Below, piece by piece: positions 51,901 through 56,126 of a stretch of 64,000 bases of DNA (the first letter of the stretch is position 1; the number at the start of each line of letters is the position of its first letter). The DNA is from Niveispirillum sp. (GTDB taxonomy: Bacteria; Pseudomonadota; Alphaproteobacteria; Azospirillales; Azospirillaceae). Under the pieces are notes generated by a model that saw only the letters and a program-made list of their open reading frames with translations, was not told the origin of the DNA and did no database searches. The translations under genes and the position numbers were made by a program. Where the stretch lies: contig NZ_JAGOGJ010000012.1 in assembly GCF_017996735.1 (NCBI RefSeq), forward strand, positions 1 through 64,000, read 5' to 3'.

Positions 51901-52725
51901 GCCATCCGCCCCCGGCGCCAGATCGGTGACCGTGGAGCCGGCATTGAAGCTCAACAGCCCGTCACCCTGGAAATCCAGTGTGAACCGTTGCGCGCCGCCC
52001 AGGGCCACCTTGCCCAGCCGGGCCTGGATGATGCCGGAATTGCGCACCGACGGCGCCACCAGGGCGGCAAGGCCGCTATCCTTGATGGAGATCAGCCCTT
52101 CATTGACAATGCCGGCATTCAGGTTGGCCGAGGCCTGGTTGAAGGCATAATTGCCCGCCAGGAAGTCCGTATCGGCGATGTTGGCCGTGGTCGCCACCAG
52201 ACCGCCGACATCGACGCGCGATTCCTTGCCGAAGAACACCCCGTTGGGATTGACCAGCATCACCGTGCCGTTGGCGGTGATGGAGCCGAAAATGGCCGAT
52301 GGATCGGAACCGATGACCCGGTTCAGCGTCACCGACTGGCTGGTGGGCTGAAGGAAATTCACCGTTTCGCCGGCGGCGATGGAGAAGCCCTGCCAGTTGA
52401 TGATGGCCTTGTCGCTGCCCTGGACGATGTTCAGGGTCTGCGGCGTGGCGGCAACGATACTGGCCTGGCCGGCCACCACGGTGCCGCCCGTGGGATTGGC
52501 CCAGGCGGCCTGCGTGAACAGCGAAGAGAGCGCATAGGCAAAGCCGCCCATGGTCGCCACCAGCCCGGCACGGCGCTGGCGCCGGTTTCCGGCCGGCGCC
52601 TTGCGCGTCGCCGCCATCAGCGAGGCGGCCGTGGTCAGCAGATTCTCACGCAGATGATGCCGCTGGCGCTGGAAACCCGGCAGGCCGGTCAGGGAGAGCG
52701 GACGGGAAAAGCGATGGTTCTTCAT
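30982..52725 (-). CDS. Giant two-partner secreted exoprotein (TpsA, filamentous-haemagglutinin-like)
   Basis: A single intact frame of 7247 codons. The long N-terminal signal runs to about residue 76 (LSSLFTQAAWA), followed by the TPS secretion domain to about residue 320: NPTGGTVVAG, AIINWQGFSIAAGETVNFLQ, and the signature NPNGVFFG at 159-166. The rest is a predicted beta-helix in three zones. First come ~150-residue degenerate units with SLxxTGSIG and DTTGLNFTY themes. Next are 17 units of ~94 residues (VGGTTALTSLTTDAGGT, TTGAQTYNDAVTLNG). Last are ~11 units with VTLNQGADGAxALTI. The C-terminus is Ser/Thr/Pro-rich and lacks a VENN motif or any toxin, so a contact-dependent toxin is unlikely and an adhesin or matrix fibre is likely. 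AGGGA precedes the ATG. The partner transporter is 16 bp upstream. Confidence 0.95.
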   Translation of the reverse strand: MKNHRFSRPLSLTGLPGFQRQRHHLRENLLTTAASLMAATRKAPAGNRRQRRAGLVATMGGFAYALSSLFTQAAWANPTGGTVVAGQASIVAATPQTLNIVQGSDKAIINWQGFSIAAGETVNFLQPTSQSVTLNRVIGSDPSAIFGSITANGTVMLVNPNGVFFGKESRVDVGGLVATTANIADTDFLAGNYAFNQASANLNAGIVNEGLISIKDSGLAALVAPSVRNSGIIQARLGKVALGGAQRFTLDFQGDGLLSFNAGSTVTDLAPGADGVAKALVVNSGQIAAEGGTVVLSARAVKGVIDNVINTDGVISATSISGSSGKIVLSGGTGKVQVAGTVDASGAKAGQTGGTVVVDAADIQVAAGARIDASGDQGGGTIAIGSNGDRTGAWAAGRVGIAEGATLAADALTHGDGGSVTVLSQQRTDFAGAISAKGGATGGDGGFAEVSSRDAITLTGHVDLSAVQGATGTFLLDPASLKIVSGSSGTLDGGISSGSLPASTADSGANTVSATTLQAINATTNIVLEATGLITVDTSLNLQTGSGNSFTLRSTGAGGGITFTSATHEIATAGGAITLDASLTGASLSNIGKLTSNGGNITLLSGDNVSLAGAINAGAGAIKIEAISGNISNVSGAPKLTGASISLATPGGHIGASGAAIAISASALTVKGGGDIFVANDQALSSLSLTTGHLLTSTTNSYGITATGLTFAVTDGASNLTLTDISSTGNMALSVISDRGLAVGVINAGTGNISLTANGGTITRTGSSPRITGGALTMVAKGTSGSNGTIGTSDAPLLTTVSSLSAETGTLVMVDNTGALALNRLLLASGSAGITASGTLTVGEVIFASGGTVTLTSSGGAILDDGVAGTRIKAGDLTLTAASNIGTSAAPILASNATSVTATASNGGAYISTETSTTFTVAANGGDIVLKTTGSAILDDVSIASGTGNIEVTADGNLYYNIVNAGTGNVTLTGSVVAKSILDSNQQITADLVTAKATGVSGSVELLTTASKISGSAVTNLTIVQNGAVILGDLSAAGTISVTVDGGGTTTLEGKVVSTAGSATFDLSGALATRVGSLLSAAGITMTVDGAIGDSTNALKTATQAMNITNTGDIYIDNTGSLLGTLVINNKHNGSTPNALSLASGGQVFTVADNGTTVTISELSSTFITSFSFTSDKNLVLGRLDIENATKATIITTSGSILDDGRSDSFINAKSISLSATEGIGASGQALGVKTTELVVVTAGDLVIANESHFNSLTISSKHRDSTADYTYAIKGQHLDFRLTDSSNGYLFERLIDTGYATDVGGLNLFTFTGDRDITLGNINTGAFDYSYTPEGSQSTTTTGNGVGFKTTSGAILDDGDDSTGVLASYIALQATRNIGAVTASADIDITAKGLSVTAGTASDLTAGTGGVYITAQRSVGVGNLGVLTLGNSERLGSGFSTVSGDIVVTLLAGDIKNSTTIGTVDGSLTLETVAGSILGNSKVSASDNVTLKASGNIGLLADNNVVQVTASELDVIATTGEVAVQAAARSSSNLVKFNEVTAGGDIAVGVTNANAALGAIIANNGTGKITITNTSSSSAINDDGDNGTLIRGSQIAITAAGGVGNSSQLKLDTAKLDINAPGTIDIAASQVLTDLKVTRSGNGGTVSITGTGQTVGISDTSSASTLSTLTSATDLNFTLAATGDRSATVGAANVGTNGTFTVTADRNITYGGSGAVTAGTVSLTAGTLYSIGTSANKIQLSTNKVNVTAGRNIYVNSATSLTHVDITSTNSTTAANTASIFGITGASGPEYSLSDNGTTVVVDVIGSATSFSLAVKKNISVSEIVATGAVSLKTVDGGANSNITMIGGGAILGSSVTLSATGTGSGNGSIGSSSRAVKTSASSLNITSNGDIFLNNSNTALTTLAVTSTHKTSALADTNTYSISAIGSNRSFTVTEDAGVQTVGLTTPNNGSMDFSYSVDRAIRVSKIDAGTSATGKVSLTSTGGASTGNTRVYGFITGDNQDGTITAGEVTVSAKSSNGDIGNNDAMFFIDTTKLYIASGGSIRWDNSTRLTDLTLDIDFKISGSVNSGSYTYEVLGSNMPSLSMVATVTSGSVSALSISSISQSSGLNLTVLSTKKINVSSINVGTGTVKLAANSGSSKQNVDAARTSSVVTAGRLEIEAASIGNTSSGSPFAATVGQLKIDASGSIDFRNTGNLAVDTVSNRVSGSRTSATLTVSNGSLTQLAGGEGIRSGELTLAVEGGDIGTSATALKIDAETLDLNSGGNVYLNNRSDLTELTWTLKHNATNVYGITGRNLDVQMSTDGGGNTLITRFVDDTGLDLDLKLNNNLVVGVINVQKGRELSLTTTGTTQNISRIGTGNNMLTAGKLSLKATGGILRNGSSEALQTDVSALVVDTLNDVFIDNQADLQTLSIKNGRTSSDGAATYALTARNATIAITGSSSYAVALTDTTGLDFTFDTKLSQVIGIVDVTKAGTATFNSTASIFGGANSSLSHINAGTLSMSGILLGSSGNRLYIDAPTVALRTQGDVYVTSETHIDSLALTNSSNDSTANRTFDIVSAAVDGTAGAVQIQATHTNADGTQFSQIRDVSGMDFTYSGDRTIIVDEIEIGGAGKLVLTARSGSIRELDGTSFIKAGRIEMYASSGLIGQASGTGGGLLDITTAQLKLAANNGAYLDFKQSAKIAGFTVGGASEIKFSAGDLRISGSEDPDGSMSLNGAATTINVTNGSILGGGTIAGAGTLTLTASGSIGSVGKVLQINANSSGTTTLTATASGGGVYISESYGLTVSSLSAAGDVVLNAGSSSYARDFTLAGALTAAGNKVAITVIGGSIKSTTSSAIEAGEVVLSATSGSIGESTNATTRVKTNTTKLTLKSSGSIVVGSNADLSDLTIDRNAALASTAANGALSVTATNLTFTAADTSGTVLTNVTDTTGLNFTYLSKGNSISVGTISVGSGNVALTIDPTTGQSTTSSITMANGGTGITAGTLKLTNNNTRSGSSIGASGTPLLTNVDTLTFSTAGDAYISNGKALTTGALSASGALSVVTTSGDLTLNGAVSWGNSALTLEAAGALNSNRIGLSATGTSAAINLKAGTGIGSASTPLSLTPYVSGSNSSSVAATITGNGSAYLGITGGLPGGLSVGVKNGSINVTGGGALTLANLSITDDAAGNDINVTASGNISIGSTGAAGTVSAGMGNGMVVLTSSNGAIIQGHANSGISGGGVLLNTSSAIGTSVAALGVNSRNFQAASGLNATGVYLKTSGTELAITSLSSNNGVINIAGGSGVSIDLGKVTSGGGAITVTASGNSLIRVGTVNAGSGDVTLNAGTGTIVDDGVADTGITGTTLSLTAGTGIGTASAGINTNVATITGGTSGAGSVYISDSNSSGISLGTSGTALAVANGALSVSAAGPVAVVNVTQGTDGVDKDVTITTSSGAVTITKLYAGTTTSSGSPSSSKASISAATDILTSGTDTHIIAGKLSLTAGNGDIGVVTDLATGAGSPVLVKVSSIAGLSAAKAGAVVSISNSGTGSSTLSSGALTLGTGASAFIKTAGDLSIDSLSLTSGNLLLDSGGTLTLPSSGSFSTTGNITLKGATDIVAGASGRSLSITAAELVLVSGSAGGNTSLTTTAGKMNISLTGNDKNLTVSNTGTVSALTLAAKGDISFTNNLAFAADSVSATGTNRTVTLTATTGDLTLGSISADTTGTLTLNAASGKILSAVGGSTLTGLTLNMTTSSGIGTADSAFVTTFTKVSATVTGTGGIYLSGTNFELGDLKTNNGDIEVTTTGYITDANMVDGFVAGGSGNVKLTATGNVTLAKTYTTTGSDTTRSGFSVEGAAISLSGTISTTGAQSYKGNVTTNGGFTAKALTVTGDVNLGNATILTRGINTVSGNGNVSITGKLEGGTDLKDVTISAGTGAVTIGGVASGLGSLTVTAATINVAGVSTAASQTYTGAVTTTGTYTVGSDNNLTITGATTLAGDTIFSLGTGTATLTGTVNGAHALTFNSDGAVVVTGAVGGTTALASLTTDSDGTSSFKSVTTTGAQSYGDTVTLNGTYTTSNAAVTVSGDATLASAITINAGTGNVAFGSTVNGAYALTVNSTGDTSFTGVVGGTTALTSLTTNAGGTLALAAVTTTGAQSYGESSTTLNGNLTSTGNGAIGIGGDVSLGGDVTLSAGSGAISVTGTINGARALVLNSTGATTLSGVVGGTTALTSLTTDSGGTASLKSVTTTGAQTYAGSSVTLDGTYTAGAAFSLTAPVILAGDTVIDAGTNGITITGTVNGAHALTLNSSGATAVSGVIGGTTALASVTTNAGGTLTLSANVTTNGAQSYGEDVTLNGGTLTTNGGAFTIGGTTTLGTNVTVNAGAGAITLSGAVNGARSLTLNSSGATAITGAVGGTTALTSLTTDAGGTTALANVTTSGAQTYNDAVTLNGATYATSNSLFTIAGATNLAADATITTGTGAITLSGTVDGAQALVLNSSGVTTLSGAVGGTTALTSLTTNAGGSSVLANVATNGAQTYNDAVSLAGTYMTGSGAFTANGAVTLTADTSVSAGTGDIDFASTINGAFALTVNSGGTTRFDGIVGGTTALASLTSDAVGNTELNKAITTTGNQTYNDEISLAGGSLTASTGNITIVGALTLVTDSTIDSGTGNITLSSTVDGARALTLNSSGTTDVAGVVGGVTALTSLTTDANGAVNLLSVTTTGAQTIGGSGGSLVGTYQAGGAFTLSAPVTLTGATTIDAASITISGAVNGAQTLALNSSGATIVSADLGGTTALTSLVTDTGGTSSFRSVATSGVQTFNDAVTLNGTYATVNSQFTAEKTVTLAGDAIIRTGTGAVDFKDTVNGAHALTVNSSGATRFAADVGGTTALAGVTTDAGGTVALANVTTNGAQSYGETATIGGTYSSGNGTVTFSGPVTLLANTIVSSGSGAIRFGSSIDGGYSLTLNSSGAASVSGVIGGGDALTSLTSNAGGSISVVTVTTTGSQIYGDAATIDGALTTNNSAISFASSVTLAGNSSVNTGTADITVDGSINGAYALELNSSGATKLLGDVGNVQALAQLITDAGGTSSVRSISTDGTQTFNDAVTLSGVYNTRNGAFTAATSATLGGDSTINAGSGAINFQGAVNGGFALEANSQGATSFAATVGGSSALASLVTDAGGTSTLQDVTTTGRITIQDNATIGGNYTSTGNGAATFNGAVTLVSDTTVSTGSGAIGFGGTVDGGSALVLNSGGTTTLSRSVGSRNALTSLTTDGPGSTSLVDVTTSGAQTYNDAVTLNGTYRTSNAEFNAKGAATLAGDALVATGGGGITFGGTVDGGHGLRLESSGATRLTGTVGGAGALSSLTTDAGGTTTALSVSTSGDQTYGDDATLNGTYSTAGGSFLTKGTLTLAGDTRITSGSGNITFDAAVNGARTLALSSGGTITAKTAIGAGTALASLSTDGGGTINFLSITTSGAQNLAGGAGSLNGTYSAGSFTLTAPVTLTGATTITAGSIDIGAGINGDQALALNSSGTVTVTAALGTGTALASLTTDSGGSSSFAGVDTSGMQTYNDATTLSGSFTAGGGFVANGATTLAAATIVNSNGGAVTFNGSLDGTQALTINAGAGNVAFNGAVGARQALGALTINSSGLTRLSAIGVNAFSIHTDSAGTLDLGGPTMTTVGEQSYGEVLVLSGNTTLAGSTITLGQGAQGGHALTIKGDLVMQSSVGNGSALASLTVSGNTVLGGSVTTTGDQKYQGGATIGASTVLTAGGRVDFGSALDGPGSLRVNSSGVTRFGGAVRIGALETDAGGTVEIADSVTTTGNQSYGELLRLDGTSITLAGSTVTLGAGADGKGSLTINGNAVINGNVGATNALTDLSISGTTNLLGGTVKTSGSQNFGGLLTLTGDTGLTGGTVTLRNGATGNRALTITGDAVLEGGAGATLASLTVTGGTVLNGGTVTTTGGQSYGRAVTLNGNQVLTTTGGRISFAGTIDGGSNLTINAGASDVVFTGAVGGNSRLGTLTVNSSGLTSFAAAGMNMAAIVTDAAGTLNLNGGAITTSGAQTYGEAVNLAVDTILTGSTITLDQGASGNRALTIDGNAVLGGAIDLSTLSVSGTTLLDGKTVTTSGTQTYGGAVTLAGDTRLTAALVSVGGAIDGAFTLTVVGDAAFAGAIGAGTALTGLDVGGAATLTGGTITTSGAQRFGGAVTLGADSLLDGGSVDFQGAVSGPFALRVNSAGLTRFGGIVSVGALATDAAGSLSLANGRVTTTGAQTYGERLDLTADTTLSGTSVTLNQGADGAFDLSIIGDAVFGGALGADTALTSIDVSGNTLLNDARPVAPEGAQALVQSAALNGSTLISAGSVNFQGTVTGTGDLTVNSAGITRFGGAVSLGSLTTDAAGSLSLAGGSVTTQAAQTYGERLTLTADTLLTGTIVTLNQGADGARALTIKGDAVIDGAVGTAVALTSLNVSGSSRLRGGSIVTSGTQSFGGAVTLAGNMLLTGSTISLAQGADGAFSLGISGDAVIGGAVGTQTALTTLSIDGTTALNGGSIATSGAQTYGGAVTLAGDVLLSGGSVDLQGAVTGPAGLTVNSAGVTRFGGTVTVGSLTTDAAGSLLLAGSGITTTGAQRFGERLTLAADTTLTGSTITLTQGADGAHALTIRGNAVIQGAVGAGTALSSLAITGTSALAATITSSGAQTYGGAVTLAGDTALSGGAVTFDGTVDGAHALSVTGPVSFAGAIGAGTALTGLDVNGAAGLNGGGATTSGTQRFNGAVTLGGATRITTGSGDALFAGPVNGAFTLTVDSAGLTRFGGTVTVSTLTTDAAGALTLAGGSITTSGAQTFGERALLASDMVLTGSIVTLGQGAAGSQSLTITGDGIIKGDLGTGNALRSLSVGGRTTLGGTINTTGAQSYGGPVTLAAASTLNSNAGSLTFGGAVDSNGGASLTLVTANGGNVAFNGAVSVGSLNATGGNISFTGATTATTGAISLTSNSSTGVISFAANAAVQAATGFTQAGGARVLLPSSVVVTIGDITFAAPAELPAGAASISTNGTITLPGLTGTSTNLTLAAGTGGLLIGVSGGAPAQTLQVLSLTVPTAGRASMFGTIGNSRGAQAATVIRSTLRAAPYFMNDTPWGQVEEVTQVVSVLVPKTPVPSTPTATALFSGTVTSAGLTPNALSAYQAPQVLTTVTILGAGNTPQVLETTGGGAPVLGSGGSVGSGATGTSSPSVITTTPAPGEATSGSGTSSPSTSTTDQEKEPRN
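31900..35900 (-). repeat. C-terminal repeat zone of giant exoprotein (~11 units)
   Basis: About eleven diverged units carrying VTLxQGADGAxALTIxGDA, then a TALTSLxVSGTT linker and TTSGAQTYGxAVTL. Boundaries are approximate. DNA identity between units is moderate, so this array is older than the 420-bp array in the RTX gene. Confidence 0.75.
35900..40900 (-). repeat. Central repeat zone of giant exoprotein (17 units of ~283 bp)
   Basis: I count seventeen occurrences of the VGGTTALTSLTTDAGGT-type core between about 36120 and 40680, an average period near 283 bp (94 codons). Each unit continues with VTTTGAQSYGDTVTLNGTY and NGAHALTLNSSGA. Boundaries are approximate. Confidence 0.8.
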
Positions 52726-52741
52726 AGTTTTTCCCTATCTA

Positions 52742-54529
52742 TCAATAATGCGCGGTCAGGCTGAAGAAGACGCGGGTGGGCTTGCCCTTCTCGGTGGCCA
52801 CGTCCAGGTTCAGCGGCTTGTTGACTTCCAGCGTTGCGAACAGGTTCTCAAGCAGGTTGGCCCGCACGCCGCCACCGGCCGACGCCAGCGTGACATGGCC
52901 GGCCGGCCTCGTGTTCGACAGGCTCCAGACCTGTCCGCCATCATAGAAGGCGTAGAACTGCACACCGTTGGGCAGCAGCGACAGGGCAGGGGAGTAGCGC
53001 AGCTCCAGCGACCCGGCCCAGCCATTGTCGCCGGAAATCTCCCCGTCATTATAGCCGCGGCCGAAATTGGGACCGCCCAGGGCGATTTCTTCCGATGCCA
53101 GCAGCGGCGTCCTGGTGAACTGGCTGGTCAGCGTCGCCAGAACGCTGAAATCATGCGGCAATTGCTGCACGCGGGTAAGGTCGGCCGTGACCTTCAGATA
53201 TTCGCTATGACCGGCGGTCCGCGACGCCAGCGGGGCGCCGTGCCCGTTGGCGCCCAGCACGTCCAGCCCCTGGTGCAGGGTGACGCGGGCCGCCGTGATG
53301 CCGTACCAATTGTCCGACCGGTCATAGGAGACACCCGTGCGCAGGATGCGCAGCCGGTCCTCGTTGAAGGCGGTGCCAGACAGGTCGGTCTTGACGTTGC
53401 GATATTCGAACTCCCCCACCAGCCGCAGATTTTCCATGCGGGACCGGATCAGCGGGTAGGAGATGGTCGCCACCTCGGCCACCACTTCGCTGTCGATTTC
53501 AAGCTGCTTCAACTCCCGCCCCGGCGCCGAGTTGGCGTAGGAGGAGGAAAGGCCGACCGTCAGCCCGTTGCTGCCCAGGGATGCCTGATAATTGCCGGCC
53601 ACCATCCAGGAACGGCGGGCCGGGGTGGACATCTTGGCCGACAACCCCAACCGGTCGGCATGGCTGGCGATGGAATTGGCGGTGACGGAGGCGATCAGTT
53701 GGGAACTGCCCAGATAGGGCGAGTTGCGATTGTCATAGGTCAGCGAGGCGTCGATCAGCTTGCGTTCCGCCTTCACCACAATGATGGAGCCGCCCAGAAC
53801 ATCCGGTGAGGGTTCCAGGCTGCCGCGCACCGTCATGCCGGGCAGGTCGTTGGCCAGCAGCAGGCGGCGTTCGATCATGGCGATATTAATCGGCTTGATA
53901 CCGCGCAGCGGTTCCAGCAGCCGCTCCACCGTATCCCGCGCCGGGCCGATATCGTCGGCATAGACGATGTCGGTGATGGAGCCTTCCACCACGCTGATGC
54001 GGAAGCGGCCATCCTCGATCGTCTGTTCCGGCACGATGACGCGGCTGGTGACATAGCCGGCATTGCGGTAACGAAGCTCGATCTCGTTGGCGACGTTGAA
54101 CAGGTCGCGCACCGTCACGTCCTTGCCGATCAGGTCGGCATAGAGCGGGCGCAGAGCTTCGGCATCAAAGGCGGTATTGCCCTCGATCAGGACGCTGTTC
54201 AATCTCAACGTGAAGTTTTCCGCCCCGGCCGGCGCCTCGGCAGCGGAAGCACGCGGAACAGCGATGGCCTGTCCGGGCGCGGACGGGGTGGGCATGACAG
54301 GTTGTGGCAGCCCACGCCCCGGTTCGGCCCCCGACGGAAGCGTCGGCTGAACCTGCTGCTGCGCCAGGGCCGGCACGGCCCCTGCCGTCAGGATCACCAG
54401 GACCGCCGCTGTTTCCAAAACTGCAACTGCCGCCCCACCAAAACCCTGCCGCAAGACATGGTTCGGACGCTTGCGTTCCGCGATATTCTTCATCTTACCC
54501 GCCCCAGCCCCGGATTTCTGCGCCAACAT
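52742..54529 (-). CDS. Two-partner secretion outer-membrane transporter (TpsB, ShlB/FhaC family)
   Basis: A 595-residue Omp85-superfamily pore that exports the giant exoprotein across the outer membrane. The signal region is around residues 28-55 (AAVLVILTAGAVPALAQ). POTRA domains follow (VLIEGNTAFDAEALRPLYAD, ELRYRNAGYVTSRVIVPEQT, IEDGRFRISVVEGSITDIVY), then a 16-strand barrel. The conserved loop motif FGRGYNDGEISGD, which carries the RGY residues needed for secretion in this family, is present. The C-terminus is an aromatic strand (VFFSLTAHY). The open frame begins with ATG 54529, but ATG 54493 (product MKNIAERKRPNH) has a GGGCGGG site upstream and may be the real start. The exoprotein starts 16 bp downstream. 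Confidence 0.94.
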   Translation of the reverse strand: MLAQKSGAGAGKMKNIAERKRPNHVLRQGFGGAAVAVLETAAVLVILTAGAVPALAQQQVQPTLPSGAEPGRGLPQPVMPTPSAPGQAIAVPRASAAEAPAGAENFTLRLNSVLIEGNTAFDAEALRPLYADLIGKDVTVRDLFNVANEIELRYRNAGYVTSRVIVPEQTIEDGRFRISVVEGSITDIVYADDIGPARDTVERLLEPLRGIKPINIAMIERRLLLANDLPGMTVRGSLEPSPDVLGGSIIVVKAERKLIDASLTYDNRNSPYLGSSQLIASVTANSIASHADRLGLSAKMSTPARRSWMVAGNYQASLGSNGLTVGLSSSYANSAPGRELKQLEIDSEVVAEVATISYPLIRSRMENLRLVGEFEYRNVKTDLSGTAFNEDRLRILRTGVSYDRSDNWYGITAARVTLHQGLDVLGANGHGAPLASRTAGHSEYLKVTADLTRVQQLPHDFSVLATLTSQFTRTPLLASEEIALGGPNFGRGYNDGEISGDNGWAGSLELRYSPALSLLPNGVQFYAFYDGGQVWSLSNTRPAGHVTLASAGGGVRANLLENLFATLEVNKPLNLDVATEKGKPTRVFFSLTAHY

Positions 54530-54561
54530 TAATTTGTTAATGATACTGCCGTTTCTTTCTT

Positions 54562-54590
54562 ACAATACGTGCCTGAAAGCGGCGCGGCAA
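54562..54590 (-). promoter_or_regulatory. Candidate sigma70 promoter of the tpsB operon
   Basis: On the minus strand TTGCCG and TATTGT are separated by 17 bp, each matching 4 of 6 consensus bases, just upstream of tpsB in an AT-rich stretch. It would leave a leader of about 25 nt to ATG 54529 or 60 nt to ATG 54493. Confidence 0.35.
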
Positions 54591-55172
54591 CTATATGATT
54601 CCGTATAGGAGAAGGTATTTCGATATTGGCACAAAATCCAACCCGGTTTCATTGGGACTCGTCTGTTAACGGCAGATGAACACGTCGATAATTTTCATGT
54701 TAAATGCGCAGGTATGCGGTTTGTTTGGAAGAGCGGGTACGGCGTCAGTGATTTGCTTATGGCGTTAGGTGGCCTTTCCTGAATCAGATCCGTCATAGGT
54801 CGGTAAAATCAGGCCCGCTTGACCGGGCGTTGGTGCAGATGGGCACCAAAGGAGGGGACAAGCCCAACCCAGGCGAAGGGCGCACTCATTAAGGCTATTT
54901 TCCTTAAAGAAACACAACCGAGCGACAGAATGCGCAAGGCGGCAGTCATTGCGGTTCAGGGCAAAGCCATCGGGTATTACCGCCCACCGGACCACGCGGC
55001 CGGCCCGGCATTGCCGCGGGCGCCGGTGCCGCCCGCCCGGTGCGAATGGCGCTTTGCCAAAAAGGACGACCCGGGCAAAAGAGGCGCTGCTGGCGCGGGT
55101 AGAGGCGGCGCTGGGGTGGGCGGCCTCACGCCTGCGGCCCGCGTACCGCGCGCAGCGGGTCCGCCCGTATCG
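54591..55172. other. Gene-poor stretch, possible gene relics
   Basis: The left part (54591-54780) is AT-rich upstream sequence of tpsB. From 54780 to 55000 there is moderate-GC DNA whose frames look broken and which I cannot assign. From 55000 it becomes very GC-rich and includes the fragment at 55060-55117. This looks like a junction between the secretion locus and the catabolic cluster, possibly a scar of an insertion or deletion. No intact gene is supported. Confidence 0.4.
55060..55117 (+). pseudogene. Short relic resembling the 3' end of the metallo-beta-lactamase gene
   Basis: About 58 bp match the last codons of the gene at 28276-29847: AAAAGGACGA, then GAGGCGCTGCTGGCGCGGGT identical over 20 bp, then AGGCGGCGCTGGGGT, with a few changes. 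It encodes KEALLARVEAALG in one frame. It may be the tail of a lost paralogue or of an unrelated gene with a similar tail. Confidence 0.4.
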
Positions 55173-56126
55173 TCAAACGGCGGAAACCAGACGCGGAGCC
55201 AATGGAATGGCATTCATCCGCGACACTGCCTGATGATAGTCCCGTTCCAGGCGATCAACCAGATCGGCTGTGGTTGGTATGTCGTGGATGGCGCCCACCC
55301 CTTGCCCGGCGCTCAAGATATCGACCCAGCGCTTGGGTTCCAGAATCTCGCTGATGTCGAAGCCAATCTTCGCCAGATCCTGACGGAACGCGGCGCCCGG
55401 CAGGGTTTGTCGAAGGAAGCTGCTGCCGACGCCGTCCACCTCGTCGGTGTAAACGACATCGGTCAGGTTGGAGTCCAGCACCAGCCGCTTCATCTTGTCC
55501 GAGGCCATGCTCTCGACCGTGTTGACAAAGCGCGTTCCGACATAGGCGAGGTCGGCACCGGCGGCGATGGCGCCGGCGATCGCCTGCCCATTGCTCATGC
55601 AGCCCGCGAGGATGAGGGTCTTGTCACCCAGCAAAGGCTTGAGTTCGCCGATGAAGGCGAACGGATTATAGGTTCCAGAATGTCCCCCCGCACCACCGGC
55701 CACCGCGATGATGCCATCGACATTGGCTTCGAGCGCCTTGGCCGCATGCCGTATGTTGATCGCGTCATGGAAGACGAGACCCCCATATGCATGGATCGCG
55801 TCGGTCACTTCGCGCGTAATGCCTATACTTGAAATAAGGATCGGGACCTCATATTTCACAGTCAGGGCGAGGTCCGCATCAAGCCTTTTATTTGTGTGAT
55901 GAACCGGAAGCTGGGCGCCCCATGGCATGCCATAGTTGGCAACCCTTGCGCTGATCTCCTTGAGCCACTGTTCATAGCCCTCGCTTGTCCGCTGATTGAA
56001 GGCGGGGAAGGAGCCGACAACACCGGCACGACAACTCTCCGCCACCAGATCAGGCCCGGATACGAGGAACATCGGAGAGACCAGCATCGGCAGGCGCAAG
56101 CGGCCTTCAAGGGATCTGGGCAGCAA
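55173..56126 (-). CDS. Nitronate monooxygenase (2-nitropropane dioxygenase family)
   Basis: A 317-residue FMN-dependent TIM-barrel enzyme. The opening LEGRLRLPMLVSPMFLVSGP and AGVVGSFPAFNQR are typical of the family. The flavin/active-site segment AVAGGAGGHSGTY carries the conserved His, and ILAGCMSNGQAIAGAIAAGA with AYVGTRF forms the phosphate-binding part. It oxidises alkyl nitronates or propionate 3-nitronate to carbonyl and nitrite in characterised members; some relatives act on enoyl compounds. The start is a TTG at 56126 with GGAG eight bases upstream; no ATG fits this frame. It is divergent from a TonB receptor that opens the catabolic-looking cluster. Confidence 0.88.
   Translation of the reverse strand: MLPRSLEGRLRLPMLVSPMFLVSGPDLVAESCRAGVVGSFPAFNQRTSEGYEQWLKEISARVANYGMPWGAQLPVHHTNKRLDADLALTVKYEVPILISSIGITREVTDAIHAYGGLVFHDAINIRHAAKALEANVDGIIAVAGGAGGHSGTYNPFAFIGELKPLLGDKTLILAGCMSNGQAIAGAIAAGADLAYVGTRFVNTVESMASDKMKRLVLDSNLTDVVYTDEVDGVGSSFLRQTLPGAAFRQDLAKIGFDISEILEPKRWVDILSAGQGVGAIHDIPTTADLVDRLERDYHQAVSRMNAIPLAPRLVSAV

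Noticed and set aside
31750..52764. Very long plus-strand open frames opposite the giant exoprotein, up to about 2500 codons (31750-39237, 39739-42045, 48892-52764).
   Set aside because: They mirror the repeats and codon bias of the minus-strand gene. Their translations are low-complexity Gly/Ala/Gln/Arg strings without domains, and they have no ribosome sites or family features.
54819..55832. A 337-codon plus-strand frame crossing the gene-poor junction and the monooxygenase gene.
   Set aside because: Its second half is antisense to the monooxygenase gene and its first half lacks any family pattern or ribosome site.
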